A stretch of DNA of 64,000 nt from Erwinia sp. SLM-02 (GTDB lineage Bacteria > Pseudomonadota > Gammaproteobacteria > Enterobacterales > Enterobacteriaceae): contig NZ_JAQISN010000004.1 of NCBI RefSeq assembly GCF_037450285.1, forward strand, positions 248,001 through 312,000, in the 5' to 3' direction. This document shows positions 43,420 to 52,757 of the stretch, piece by piece. The stretch's first letter is position 1; every line of letters starts with the position of its first letter. The position numbers and the translations under genes are program-made. The notes under the pieces are model-generated. The model had not been told where the DNA came from and searched no databases. It saw only the letters and a list, made by a program, of their open reading frames with translations.

Positions 43420-45813
43420 ATGTCATCTACAGGTGATTCAGGAGGGCGCGTGAATAAGTTTTTCCCGATACTGGTTCTGGTATTTGGATTACTTACCGCC
43501 GTCACCGGAGTTTATTTTCTGATTGGAGGATGGAAACTCGCCGCGCTGGGCGGGTCTCTGTACTATATTATCGCCGGCATTGCCTATCTGCTCCTGCTGG
43601 TTCTATTGGTGCTGAAAAAGCGTCCCGGGCTGACGCTGTCGATTGTTATATTCGTGGCGACGGCAGTCTGGGCCTTCATTGAGGTCGGCGGCGTAGCTTA
43701 CTGGCCGCTGATGGCTCGTCTGGTGGTTCCGGCGATTATCCTGATGCTCAGCCTGTGGGTCTTCCCCGCGCTGGTGAAGGATATCCGTTCGCGCAAACGC
43801 GCCGCGCACCTGAGCGGCTGGGGCGTCTTTGTCTGCCTGCTCGGCGTGCTGGCCGGTGCGTTTGTTCCGCATGGCAAAATCTATCATCCCGACGCGGCGG
43901 CCAGTCAGCCCGCGGCCCTGGAAGGGGAATATAAGGCGCAGGCGGATCAGGACTGGGACCATCTTTCTCGCAACGCCAGCGGTACCCGCTTCGCGGCTGT
44001 TAATGGGATCACCCCGGAAAATGTGAACAAGCTAAAGGTGGCATGGACTTACCGCACCGGACGGATCCTGGAAGGCAAAGTGGCCGGCGTTGATGAAAAC
44101 ACCCCGCTGCAGATTGGTAACGTGCTTTATACCTGTACGCCGCAGAACGTGGTCGCCGCCGTGGATGCCGATACCGGCAAGCCTATCTGGCGGGTCGATC
44201 CAAAAGCCGCTGCCACGTCGCACGTCACCTGCCGCAGCGTCGGCTATTACGACCTCGATAAAGACGCATCGCTTTCCAGTGAGGAAAAAGCGCAGTCACC
44301 GGCCGAGTGCCGCCGCCGTATCATCGTGACCACCATTGACGCCCGCATGCTGGCGCTGGATGCAAAAACCGGCAGCGCCTGCTCAGACTTTGGCAACGCG
44401 GGCACGGTCGATCTGCGTGCCGGCATGGCACCGACGGAAAACGGTCAGGGTTACCATCCGAGCGGTACGCCGGTGATCATGGGCCACCTGACGGTGTTTG
44501 GCACCTGGATCCACGATCACTCGGACAACGACGCTTCGGGCGTGGTGCGCGCGTATGACGTGCGTAGCGGTGCGCTGGTCTGGTCGTGGAACGCCGAGGA
44601 AGATGCACCCGATGCGGTGAATCACACCGGCGGCACGCCGAACGTCTGGGCGCCGGCAACCTACGATCGCGACCTGAACACGGTTTACCTGCCGACCGGC
44701 ATGGGGCCGCCTGACTACTGGGGCGGAAAGCGCACGCCGTCGGCCGAGAAGTTCTCTTCCGCCGTCGTCGCCGTCGATGCCACCACCGGTAAGACCAAAT
44801 GGATCTTCCAGACCGTGCATCACGACGTCTGGGACTATGACGTACCTTCGCAGCCGGTGATGTATGAGATGAAGAACGAGGAGGGCGAACGCGTCCCCGT
44901 TCTGATTCAGACCACCAAGATGGGGCAGATCTTCGTGCTGGACCGTCGGACAGGTAAACCGGCCAGTAAGGTAGAAGAGCTGCCGGTGACCACCACGCCG
45001 ACCGGGCAGAATGACCATATGTCGCCGACCCAGCCGTTCTCAACAAATATGCCAAGCCTGGGTCTGTCGACGCTGAAAGAGAGCGAAATGTGGGGGATCA
45101 CGCCATTTGACCAGCTTGAGTGCCGCATCACCTTCAAGTCCGCGCGCTATAACGGCATCTATACCCCGTCGGGAGAATCCGACTATATCCAGTTCCCCGG
45201 CACGCTGGGCGGCATGAACTGGGGCGGTATCTCCATCGATGAACGTAACGGCATGATGTACGTTAACGACATCCGCATGGGCAAAGTGATGGCGCTGAAG
45301 ACGGCAGAGCAGGCCAAAACCTACAAAGGTTCGCCGATCCGCTCGATGCTGGCCAAACCTTACGTCGGTCTGAAATCGGACTTCTTTATGTCTTCGCTGG
45401 GCGTTCCCTGCCAGAATCCGCCGTTCGGTACGCTGAGCGCGATTGACCTGAATACCAAAAAGCTGGTGTGGCAGGTTCCGGTCGGCACCGTTGAGGATAC
45501 CGGCCCGCTGGGGATGAAAACCCACCTGCCGATGCCTATCGGTATGCCGACGCTGGGCGGGCCAACCGCCACGGCCGGTGGCGTGGTGTTCTTTGCCGGC
45601 ACCCAGGATGACTATATGCGCGCCTTCAACAGCAAAACCGGGGAAGAGATCTGGAAATACCGTCTGCCGGTTGGCGCGACCGCCTCTCCGCTGGTGTACA
45701 AGTCTCCGCAGACCGGTAAACAGTACGTGGTTATTTCCGCGGGTGGCGCTGCGCACGCGGCGGAGCTGGGCGATTACCTGATTGCCTTCTCACTGCCTGA
45801 CGGCGAAAAGTAA
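43420..45813 (+). CDS. gcd: Membrane-bound PQQ-dependent glucose dehydrogenase
   Basis: 797 residues, almost exactly the length of E. coli Gcd (796). Five N-terminal membrane helices (about 12-150) anchor it in the inner membrane; the periplasmic PQQ propeller follows, with SRNASGTRFAAV, TCRSVGYYDLD, HHDVWDYDVPSQPV and the C-terminal GKQYVVISAGG typical of Gcd. It oxidises glucose to gluconolactone and feeds ubiquinone. It is closer to E. coli Gcd than the paralogue at the window start. No PQQ synthesis genes are in the window. A terminator follows. Confidence 0.93.
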   Translation: MSSTGDSGGRVNKFFPILVLVFGLLTAVTGVYFLIGGWKLAALGGSLYYIIAGIAYLLLLVLLVLKKRPGLTLSIVIFVATAVWAFIEVGGVAYWPLMARLVVPAIILMLSLWVFPALVKDIRSRKRAAHLSGWGVFVCLLGVLAGAFVPHGKIYHPDAAASQPAALEGEYKAQADQDWDHLSRNASGTRFAAVNGITPENVNKLKVAWTYRTGRILEGKVAGVDENTPLQIGNVLYTCTPQNVVAAVDADTGKPIWRVDPKAAATSHVTCRSVGYYDLDKDASLSSEEKAQSPAECRRRIIVTTIDARMLALDAKTGSACSDFGNAGTVDLRAGMAPTENGQGYHPSGTPVIMGHLTVFGTWIHDHSDNDASGVVRAYDVRSGALVWSWNAEEDAPDAVNHTGGTPNVWAPATYDRDLNTVYLPTGMGPPDYWGGKRTPSAEKFSSAVVAVDATTGKTKWIFQTVHHDVWDYDVPSQPVMYEMKNEEGERVPVLIQTTKMGQIFVLDRRTGKPASKVEELPVTTTPTGQNDHMSPTQPFSTNMPSLGLSTLKESEMWGITPFDQLECRITFKSARYNGIYTPSGESDYIQFPGTLGGMNWGGISIDERNGMMYVNDIRMGKVMALKTAEQAKTYKGSPIRSMLAKPYVGLKSDFFMSSLGVPCQNPPFGTLSAIDLNTKKLVWQVPVGTVEDTGPLGMKTHLPMPIGMPTLGGPTATAGGVVFFAGTQDDYMRAFNSKTGEEIWKYRLPVGATASPLVYKSPQTGKQYVVISAGGAAHAAELGDYLIAFSLPDGEK

Positions 45814-45835
45814 GCTGAACTGCATTAGTAAACCG

Positions 45836-45863
45836 ATGCCGCACTCCCGTGCGGCATTTTTTT
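45836..45863 (+). terminator. Terminator of the second PQQ dehydrogenase
   Basis: ATGCCGCAC-TCCC-GTGCGGCAT, a perfect 9-bp stem, followed by a run of T. Confidence 0.95.
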
Positions 45864-45900
45864 ATCCTCCGCTCTACCCTGACGCGACGGGGCGACAAAA

Positions 45901-45916
45901 TGTGATAGAGATCACT
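45901..45916. promoter_or_regulatory. CRP-like site upstream of the TonB receptor
   Basis: TGTGA-TAGAGA-TCACT, nine of ten core positions and symmetric flanks (AAA on the left, AAA on the right), about 60 bp before the receptor gene. Confidence 0.6.
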
Positions 45917-45974
45917 AAACCTCAGTTCTATCGATCGTAATATATATTTTTATATAACGATAGCTAACTCCTTA

Positions 45975-48167
45975 ATGAAAAACATATTTTTCGGCGCGAT
46001 TTTTGTCGCGCTGCCGGGTTTCGCCGCCCAGAATGCCGTACCGGCCACGTCCTCTGCCAGCACTGACAAGCCCAGCAAAGAACAGCAAATCCTCGTCACC
46101 GCCAGCGCGCCCCGCGATCTGACCGATGAAAGCAAGTCCGGCGCGGGCTTCACTACCGCCGAGACCGATCTGGGGCCGCTGGGCAGTAAAGACCGGCTGG
46201 AAACGCCGTATTCCACCACCACCGTTACCCACGAAATGATCGATAACCAGCAGGCGAAAAGCGTCAGCGAGCTGCTGAAGTATTCGCCCAGCACGCAGAT
46301 GCAGGCGCGCGGCGGCATGGACGTCGGCCGCCCGCAAAGCCGCGGCATGCAGGGCAGCGTGGTGTCCAACAGTCGCCTGGATGGCCTGAATATCGTCTCT
46401 ACCACCGCGTTTCCGGTGGAAATGCTGGAGCGGCTGGACGTGCTGAACAGCCTGACCGGTGCGCTTTACGGCCCGGCCAGCCCCGCCGGGCAGTTTAACT
46501 TCGTCGCCAAGCGCCCGACCGAGCAGACCCTGCGACGCGTTACCCTCGGCTATCAGAGCCGCAATGCGTACGGCGGGCATATCGACCTCGGTGGCCATTT
46601 TGACGATGAGAATAAATTTGGCTATCGCCTGAACCTGCTGGATGAAGAGGGGGAAGGCAACGTCGATGACAGCACCCTGCGGCGCAAGCTGGTATCGCTG
46701 GCGCTGGACTGGAATATCAGCCCCGGTACGCAATTACAACTGGATGCCAGCCACTATGAGTTCCTGCAAAAGGGCTACGTCAGCGGCTTCAGCTACGGCA
46801 AGGGTATCGACCTGCCAAAAGCACCAAACCCGAACAACAAAAATTACACGCTGCCGACCACCGGTAACGATCTGACCACCGACACCATCAGCAGCCATCT
46901 GATCCACTACTTTGATAACAGCTGGTCGATGACCGCCGGCGTGGGCTATCAGCAGGCCGACCGCGCGATGCGTACCGTGTCGAATACCCTGACCAGCAAC
47001 AGCGGAACCATCAGCCGTTCGGTGACCGACTCCGCCGCCGCAGGCCGCTTCCGCGTGCTGAGCAATATGCTGACGCTGAACGGGCATGTAGATACCGGCA
47101 GCATCGGCCACGATCTTGCCTTTGCCACCAGCGGCTACGTCTGGTCGATTTACTCGGCGAAGGGCAGCAGCCAGCGCTACAGCCTGGGCACCAGCAACTA
47201 TTACGATCCGTCGTCAATGCAGGAACCGGGCGACGGGCGGATCATCAACAGCGGCGCGCGCTATCGTACCAGCGTGACCAGCCAGCAGAGCGTGACCATC
47301 GGCGATACGGTGACCTTTAACCCGCGCTGGTCGGCGATGGCCTACCTCAGCCAGAGCTGGCTGGAAACCCGCAGCTACAATAACCAGGCGGCGAAAACCG
47401 ACCAGGTAAACGAGGACGGCCTCAGCCCGAACCTGGCGCTGATGTACAAAATCACCCCGTCGGTGATGGCCTATATCAGCTATGCCGATTCGCTTGAGCA
47501 GGGCGGCACCGCGCCGACCGGCCAGGGCGTGAAAAACGAAGGCACCACCCTCGATCCGTACCGCAGCGAGCAGTATGAAATCGGCCTGAAGGCGGACGTG
47601 AACGGCATGAATCTGGGCGCGGCACTGTTCCGTCTGAAGCGCCCGTTTGCCTACGTCGACCCCGACGATATGGTTTACAAAGAGCAGGGCGACCAGCTGA
47701 ATAAAGGGCTGGAGCTGACCGCCAGCGGCAATCTCTGGCAGGGGCTGAACGTTTACAGCGGCGTGACCTTCCTCGATCCGAAACTGAAAAACACCGTCTC
47801 CGAGGACACCAGCAACAAGCGGGTGGTGGGCGTGCCGAAGGTGCAGTCTAACCTGCTGGTGGAGTACAACCTGCCTTCCATGCCGGAACTGGTTTACAGC
47901 GCGAATCTGCACTACACCGGCAAGCGTGCGGCCAACAACACCAACAGTACCTGGGCCGGGAGCTATACCACGCTGGACCTGGGTACGCGCTACAGCACCC
48001 GCCTTGGCAATGTGCCGGCCACGCTGCGCCTGATGGTGAATAACGTCACCAATGAACGCTACTGGGCGTCGATCTTCCCTGGCGACACGGACGGCAGCGG
48101 CAGCTCCGCCAGCGCCTTTGCCGGTACCGCCCGCGAGGTTCGCGCGTCGGTGACGTTTGACTTCTGA
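45975..48167 (+). CDS. TonB-dependent siderophore receptor
   Basis: 730 residues with a signal peptide (MKNIFFGAIFVALPGFAAQ), a TonB box near EQQILVTAS, the plug domain (ETPYSTTTVTHEMIDNQQAKSV and ERLDVLNSLTGALYGPASPAGQFNFVAKRP), and a 22-strand barrel ending in the aromatic residue of VRASVTFDF. It lacks the N-terminal signalling extension of FecA-type receptors. Ligand unknown. A substrate-binding gene starts 37 bp later, so the two are likely co-transcribed. Confidence 0.92.
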   Translation: MKNIFFGAIFVALPGFAAQNAVPATSSASTDKPSKEQQILVTASAPRDLTDESKSGAGFTTAETDLGPLGSKDRLETPYSTTTVTHEMIDNQQAKSVSELLKYSPSTQMQARGGMDVGRPQSRGMQGSVVSNSRLDGLNIVSTTAFPVEMLERLDVLNSLTGALYGPASPAGQFNFVAKRPTEQTLRRVTLGYQSRNAYGGHIDLGGHFDDENKFGYRLNLLDEEGEGNVDDSTLRRKLVSLALDWNISPGTQLQLDASHYEFLQKGYVSGFSYGKGIDLPKAPNPNNKNYTLPTTGNDLTTDTISSHLIHYFDNSWSMTAGVGYQQADRAMRTVSNTLTSNSGTISRSVTDSAAAGRFRVLSNMLTLNGHVDTGSIGHDLAFATSGYVWSIYSAKGSSQRYSLGTSNYYDPSSMQEPGDGRIINSGARYRTSVTSQQSVTIGDTVTFNPRWSAMAYLSQSWLETRSYNNQAAKTDQVNEDGLSPNLALMYKITPSVMAYISYADSLEQGGTAPTGQGVKNEGTTLDPYRSEQYEIGLKADVNGMNLGAALFRLKRPFAYVDPDDMVYKEQGDQLNKGLELTASGNLWQGLNVYSGVTFLDPKLKNTVSEDTSNKRVVGVPKVQSNLLVEYNLPSMPELVYSANLHYTGKRAANNTNSTWAGSYTTLDLGTRYSTRLGNVPATLRLMVNNVTNERYWASIFPGDTDGSGSSASAFAGTAREVRASVTFDF

Positions 48168-48204
48168 TAACCGAGGGGCGCGCCTGCGGGTGCGCCAGAT
48201 AACG

Positions 48205-49206
48205 ATGATTTCATTACTTCAACGGCGGGCGCTCAGGCTGCTGGCCATCATGCTGCTGCCTGCCGCCGTGGCCGCGGCGGAACCGGCGGGCCACACCGAT
48301 ATTCGTGTGGCAACGCCCTGGCCCGCGCAGACGGCGACGATTGCCATGCTCGGCTACAGCCAGAACCTGGTGGGCACGTCGGTGGTCGCGAAGCGTATCC
48401 CGCTGCTGCTGCAAAGCTATCCGGGGCTGGCAAAGGTGCCGGTGATTAGCGCCAGCAACGGCCACGAAATCAGCGCCGAACAGGTGATTGCGCTCAATGC
48501 CCAGCTGCTGATCGTGCCTGAAAGCATGCGGCTGGCGCAGCCGGAAGCGCTGACGGCGGCGGGCATTCACACGCTGATGCTGAAGGCGAACTCAATGGCC
48601 GCCCTGCGCGAACGCGTTACCCGTACCGCGCAGGCGCTGGGGCCGGACGCGGTGGCGGTGGATGCGCGCTACCAGCGGTATTTCGACCGTAACGTGGCGC
48701 TGATTCACGAACGCCTGAAGGGGTTACCGCAGAGCGAACGCGTCTCGCTGTATCACAGCATGGGCAGCCCGCTGACCAGCAGCGGTCGACCTTCGCTGAA
48801 CCAGGACTGGATGGATCTGGCCGGGGCGCGCAACGTCGCCGAACCGTGGTTCGGGCAGCGGAAAAACAGCAACGGCGAAGTGTCGCTGGAGCAGGTGGTG
48901 GCCGCGAATCCGCAGGTGATTGTGGCGATGAACCACCGCGATGCGGAAGAGATTCTGCACTCCCCGGCCTGGCAGGGCGTGGCGGCGGTGCAGCAGCATC
49001 GGGTGTATACCAACCCGCAGGGGATGTTCTGGTGGTGCCGGGAAACCAGCGAAGCCGCGCTGCAGGTGCTGTGGCTGGCGAAAACGCTCTATCCTGCGCG
49101 CTTTAGCGATATTGATATGAATAAAGAAGTGGTGAGTTTTTATCACGACTTCTTCGGTATCTCGCTGACTCCTGACCAGGTGACGGCGATTCTCAATCCG
49201 GTCTGA
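48205..49206 (+). CDS. Periplasmic metal-chelate-binding protein (FepB/BtuF-like)
   Basis: 333 residues from the ATG at 48205; the ribosome site is weak, and an upstream TTG at 48157 would overlap the receptor. Signal peptide with the hydrophobic run LLAIMLLPAAVAAA. The type III binding fold is seen in RVATPWPAQTATIAMLGYSQNLVG, VIALNAQLLIVPES and WMDLAGARNVAEPW. It would carry an iron or cobalamin-like chelate after the TonB receptor. No permease or ATPase gene follows, which is unusual. Confidence 0.82.
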   Translation: MISLLQRRALRLLAIMLLPAAVAAAEPAGHTDIRVATPWPAQTATIAMLGYSQNLVGTSVVAKRIPLLLQSYPGLAKVPVISASNGHEISAEQVIALNAQLLIVPESMRLAQPEALTAAGIHTLMLKANSMAALRERVTRTAQALGPDAVAVDARYQRYFDRNVALIHERLKGLPQSERVSLYHSMGSPLTSSGRPSLNQDWMDLAGARNVAEPWFGQRKNSNGEVSLEQVVAANPQVIVAMNHRDAEEILHSPAWQGVAAVQQHRVYTNPQGMFWWCRETSEAALQVLWLAKTLYPARFSDIDMNKEVVSFYHDFFGISLTPDQVTAILNPV

Positions 49207-49236
49207 CTGCCGCTGCCGTAAAAACTTCACTTGCTT

Positions 49237-49282
49237 TTGAGCAGGTGCTCAAGTATTTTCCCGATCTTGAGCAACCGCTCAA
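49237..49282. promoter_or_regulatory. Two palindromic operators upstream of the MFS pump
   Basis: TTGAGC-AGGT-GCTCAA in 49237-49252 and TTGAGC-AACC-GCTCAA in 49267-49282. The centres are exactly 30 bp apart, about three helical turns. They are likely TetR-type operators for the regulator encoded after the pump. Confidence 0.75.
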
Positions 49283-49338
49283 AAATAGCAAATCCGATGA
49301 TTGGGCGATGGCCATCATCGGTCAGAGAGGTTTTTCCG

Positions 49339-50829
49339 ATGTACCCTAATAACCGCTGGCTGGTGCTGGCGATTGTCACCAGCACGCTGTTTTTAATCGT
49401 GATTGATATGACGGTGCTGTATACGGCGCTGCCGCGCATCATGCAGGATCTGGACGGCTCAGCTGCGGAAAAATTGTGGATTATCAACGCCTATCCGCTG
49501 GTGGTGGCCGGGCTGCTGCCGGGCGCGGGCATGCTCAGCGATCGTCTGGGCCATAAGCGGCTGTTTATCACCGGGCTGCCGCTGTTTGCGCTTGCCTCCT
49601 GGTGCGCGGCGTTTTCACCTACCGCCGGGCTGCTGATCGCTTCCCGCGTGTTTCTGGCCGTGGGCGCGGCGATGATGATGCCCGCCACGCTGGCGATTGT
49701 GCGCCAGGTCTTTATTGATGAACGCGAACGGGCGCTGGCCATTGGCATCTGGGCGGCGGTGGCATCCGGCGCGGCGGCGCTTGGCCCGGTGCTGGGCGGG
49801 CTGCTGCTGGAGTACTTCTGGTGGGGGTCGGTATTTTTGATCAACGTGCCGGTAGTGGCGGTGGTACTGCCTTTCGCCTGCTGGCTGATCCCGCACTGCG
49901 GCGGTAACCGCCAGCGTCCTTTCGATCTGGTGGGTTCCCTGCAGATTATGCTGGGGCTGGTCGGTGTGGTCTTTGCGCTCAAAGAGCTGAGCAATATCAA
50001 CGCGTCACTGCTCCCCGCCGTGGCGTCTGCCGCCGTCGGCGCGCTGTTTCTGACGCTGTTTGTGCGTCGTCAGCAGCGCGCTGCGCAGCCGATGATTGAT
50101 TTCACACTGTTCCGCAACGGCGGTTTTTCCGGCGGGGTGGTCATCGCCATCGTTTCCGGGATTGCGCTGACCGGCGTTGAGCTGGTGCTGACCCAGCGCC
50201 TGCAGTTGGTACTGGGCCTGTCGCCGCTGATGTCCGCGCTGATGCTGCTGCCGCTGCCGGTGGCATCGGTGCTGGCGTCTCCGCTGGCGGGCGTGCTGCT
50301 GCCCCGCTACGGTGAACGAACGGTGATTCTGTATAGTTTTACGGTTTGCGTGCTGGGTATTATCAGCCTGCTGGCGCTGTTTAACAGCGCGTTGGTCTGG
50401 CAGATGCTGGCGCTGTTTGCTGCCGGGAGCGGGCTGGGGGCGATGTTTACCGCGGCCTCAACGTCGATCATGCTCAATACGCCGGAAGAGAAAGCCGGCA
50501 TGGTGGCGGCGATTGAAGACGTGTCCTGGGAGCTGGGTGGCGTGCTGGGCGTTACGCTGCTGGGCGGAATGATGACCGCCGTTTACAGCTATGGCCTGAC
50601 TTTGCCGGATGGATTAGTCAACGGCGAGGCGGCTTATGATAGCATTGACGAAGCCCTGCGCATTGCCGCCGGTATGGGGGCAGAACGTGCCGAACGGTTA
50701 ATTGGTCTGGCTCAGAACGCCTTCGACCGCGCCTACCTCGCCGTGCTGAGCAGCGCCGCAGTGCTGCTGTTGATCACTTTTCTGGTTCTCCGGAGGGTGC
50801 TGCGTCCGGCTCATTGCCCCGGACAGTAA
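49339..50829 (+). CDS. MFS efflux pump of the DHA2 family (SmvA/QacA-like)
   Basis: 496 residues from the ATG at 49339, eight bases after AGAGAGG. About 14 membrane helices. DHA2 motifs include LDxTVxxxALP-like VIDMTVLYTALPRI, GMLSDRLGHKRLF (motif A) and GPVLGGLLLEYFWWGSVFLINVP (motif C). It exports cationic drugs, or possibly a siderophore given the upstream uptake genes. The tandem operators upstream and the TetR gene 25 bp downstream point to self-contained regulation. Confidence 0.88.
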   Translation: MYPNNRWLVLAIVTSTLFLIVIDMTVLYTALPRIMQDLDGSAAEKLWIINAYPLVVAGLLPGAGMLSDRLGHKRLFITGLPLFALASWCAAFSPTAGLLIASRVFLAVGAAMMMPATLAIVRQVFIDERERALAIGIWAAVASGAAALGPVLGGLLLEYFWWGSVFLINVPVVAVVLPFACWLIPHCGGNRQRPFDLVGSLQIMLGLVGVVFALKELSNINASLLPAVASAAVGALFLTLFVRRQQRAAQPMIDFTLFRNGGFSGGVVIAIVSGIALTGVELVLTQRLQLVLGLSPLMSALMLLPLPVASVLASPLAGVLLPRYGERTVILYSFTVCVLGIISLLALFNSALVWQMLALFAAGSGLGAMFTAASTSIMLNTPEEKAGMVAAIEDVSWELGGVLGVTLLGGMMTAVYSYGLTLPDGLVNGEAAYDSIDEALRIAAGMGAERAERLIGLAQNAFDRAYLAVLSSAAVLLLITFLVLRRVLRPAHCPGQ

Positions 50830-50854
50830 ATTCAGATGTGACACGGAATAAGAG

Positions 50855-51451
50855 ATGAAAGAAACGGCGGAAGAACTACGAGCCAGGATCCTGAACGGCG
50901 CGATTGAGTTATTTATTGAGAAAGGCGTGGAAAAGGTCACCACGCGCGAGCTGACTGAGCATCTTGGCCTCTCCCGCAGCCATATTTATCACTATTTTCG
51001 TGACTGGCAGACGCTGTGCCTGGCGGCGCTGACCGGCTTTATGCAGGCCGATTTGGATAATCTGAAGGCGAAGATTGTCGGCCGCCCTGCGCGTGAACAG
51101 CTGCAGCTGCTGATGCGAACGTATCTGCCCGACGTGCAGGATGCGGTCTGGCAGCTGTACGGTTCGCTGTGGCAGCTGGCGATCCATAACGAAACTTGGG
51201 CGGCGCTGGCGCGGCAGATGGTGGAAAAATGGCAGCTGCTGCTGGACGGTATTATTACTGACGGCATCGCGGAGGGCGTTTTTCGCAGCGCCGATCCGCT
51301 GCGCACTGCCCGCCAGCTCGGGGCGATAATTAACGGTTACAGCGACCTGCTGATCGTCGAACCCTCCGCCAGTGCGCGCCAGCAGGCGACGGAAGATATC
51401 GACGCTTTCATCGCCCTTGCCCTGCTGGCACCGTCGGCTTCAGGTCGGTAG
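50855..51451 (+). CDS. TetR-family regulator of the MFS pump
   Basis: 198 residues. The HTH is ILNGAIELFIEKGVEKVTTRELTEHLGLSRSHIYHYFRD at residues 12-50. The C-terminal ligand domain is diverged. It lies 25 bp downstream of the pump gene and is probably co-transcribed, acting on the two TTGAGC-N4-GCTCAA sites. Confidence 0.88.
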   Translation: MKETAEELRARILNGAIELFIEKGVEKVTTRELTEHLGLSRSHIYHYFRDWQTLCLAALTGFMQADLDNLKAKIVGRPAREQLQLLMRTYLPDVQDAVWQLYGSLWQLAIHNETWAALARQMVEKWQLLLDGIITDGIAEGVFRSADPLRTARQLGAIINGYSDLLIVEPSASARQQATEDIDAFIALALLAPSASGR

Positions 51452-51543
51452 GCCCACTCCGCGGCCGCTGATATCCTGGCCCCATTGCGCCTGGTGAGGT
51501 AACGAGGCTGTATTTTGAAAGAAAAGGGGGGCCGGATCTTTTT

Positions 51544-52623
51544 TTATTCCGTCGTGCTCTCCGGCGCGGGCCGCCACAGCTGAACCCCGTTTCTGCCCGC
51601 GCGCTTCACGCTGTACAGGGCCAGGTCGGCATGGCTTAACCACTGCTGCAGGCTTTCCGCCTCGCTGGCGGCGGCAATGCCGATACTGATAGAGCAGTGG
51701 AAATCCGCCGAGGCCGGTAGCCGCAGCTGGGTAATTTTTTGCTGCAGGGTTTCGGCGAGGGTAAGGATCCCCACTTCATCCGCATCGTGGACTATCACCC
51801 CCAGCTCATCACCGCCAAACCGCGCCGGAATATCCTGCTCACCCGCCTCGTTACGCAGCAGGGCAGAAATTTCCGCCAGCAGAAAATCACCCGCCTCATG
51901 ACCAAAGGTGTCATTCACGGTTTTGAAATTATCGACGTCAAGCAGCAGCAGCCAGGCGCGGCATTCACCGCGCCGGGTGCGTAAATATTCACTTTCCAGC
52001 CGGCGGTCAAACAGGCGACGGTTCGGGATACCCAGGCTGGGATCCATCAGCGAGATGCGTTCCAGTTCGCGATTTTTACGCCGCAGCGTCAGGGTGAGTT
52101 TATAAGAAACGGCGCTAAGCACGAACATGTAGCCCGCGGCCAGCGGCAGGGTTAACCAGACCGTGCGGGTACTAAAGCCGGTCTGCCACGGCATGCCGTT
52201 CAGCATCCACATCGGGATAAAGATCAGTAAAAACGCCCGCATCGCCGACTGCAGCTGCAGCCAGCCGCCGACGGCATAGCGATCCGAGGCCAGCACCGCG
52301 ATGATAATCAGCGACGGCATCGGGCTGATGCCCATCATCGCCACCCAGAAGCCGCCGAGGGCCGCATCAATGGTCAGATTGCGCCGCTCGCTGGCGGTGG
52401 GGTCGGAGGAGGAGAGCGCCACACGGCAGGCAACCCAGGGCCAGACGAAGGCGTTGATAAACAGCAGGACGTAAAAGGCGTTGCCTTTTTGCAGCTCCAG
52501 CAGCACTGAGATAATCGGGTTAAAACAGAGAAATGTACCCAGCTGACGCATAGCAAACATGCGGCGGATAAAGCGCGTTGAGCGCACTTTCAGATGGCTG
52601 TGATCGGGTGAGTTATAGTGCAT
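51544..52623 (-). CDS. Membrane diguanylate cyclase with MASE2 and GGDEF domains
   Basis: 359 residues. N-terminal MASE2-type membrane sensor (about 15-185, beginning RSTRFIRRMFAMRQLGTFL), as in DgcC/AdrA and DgcT. The GGDEF domain has metal-binding Asp229 (LLDVDNF) and the active site GGDEL at 270-274, so it should make c-di-GMP. The inhibitory site lacks its Arg (Gly261 in GEQD). No strong ribosome site precedes the chosen ATG, so a start a few codons inside is possible. Convergent with the TetR gene. Confidence 0.88.
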   Translation of the reverse strand: MHYNSPDHSHLKVRSTRFIRRMFAMRQLGTFLCFNPIISVLLELQKGNAFYVLLFINAFVWPWVACRVALSSSDPTASERRNLTIDAALGGFWVAMMGISPMPSLIIIAVLASDRYAVGGWLQLQSAMRAFLLIFIPMWMLNGMPWQTGFSTRTVWLTLPLAAGYMFVLSAVSYKLTLTLRRKNRELERISLMDPSLGIPNRRLFDRRLESEYLRTRRGECRAWLLLLDVDNFKTVNDTFGHEAGDFLLAEISALLRNEAGEQDIPARFGGDELGVIVHDADEVGILTLAETLQQKITQLRLPASADFHCSISIGIAAASEAESLQQWLSHADLALYSVKRAGRNGVQLWRPAPESTTE

Positions 52624-52757
52624 GAATAAGCAGTGTTTATCCGGTCCATGGTGCAGTGTATCGGGAAACCGATAAGGCGGATCGTTTTTTTGCTTATTGT
52701 GCTCACAAATGCCAGCCGCCGAAGCGGACTGGCATTAAAAGGCAGGGTTTTACCGCA

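Noticed and set aside
45930..45974. Fur box directly before the first TonB receptor
   Set aside because: The segment is AT-rich with a loose TATCG/CGATA symmetry, but no good match to the 19-bp Fur consensus was found.
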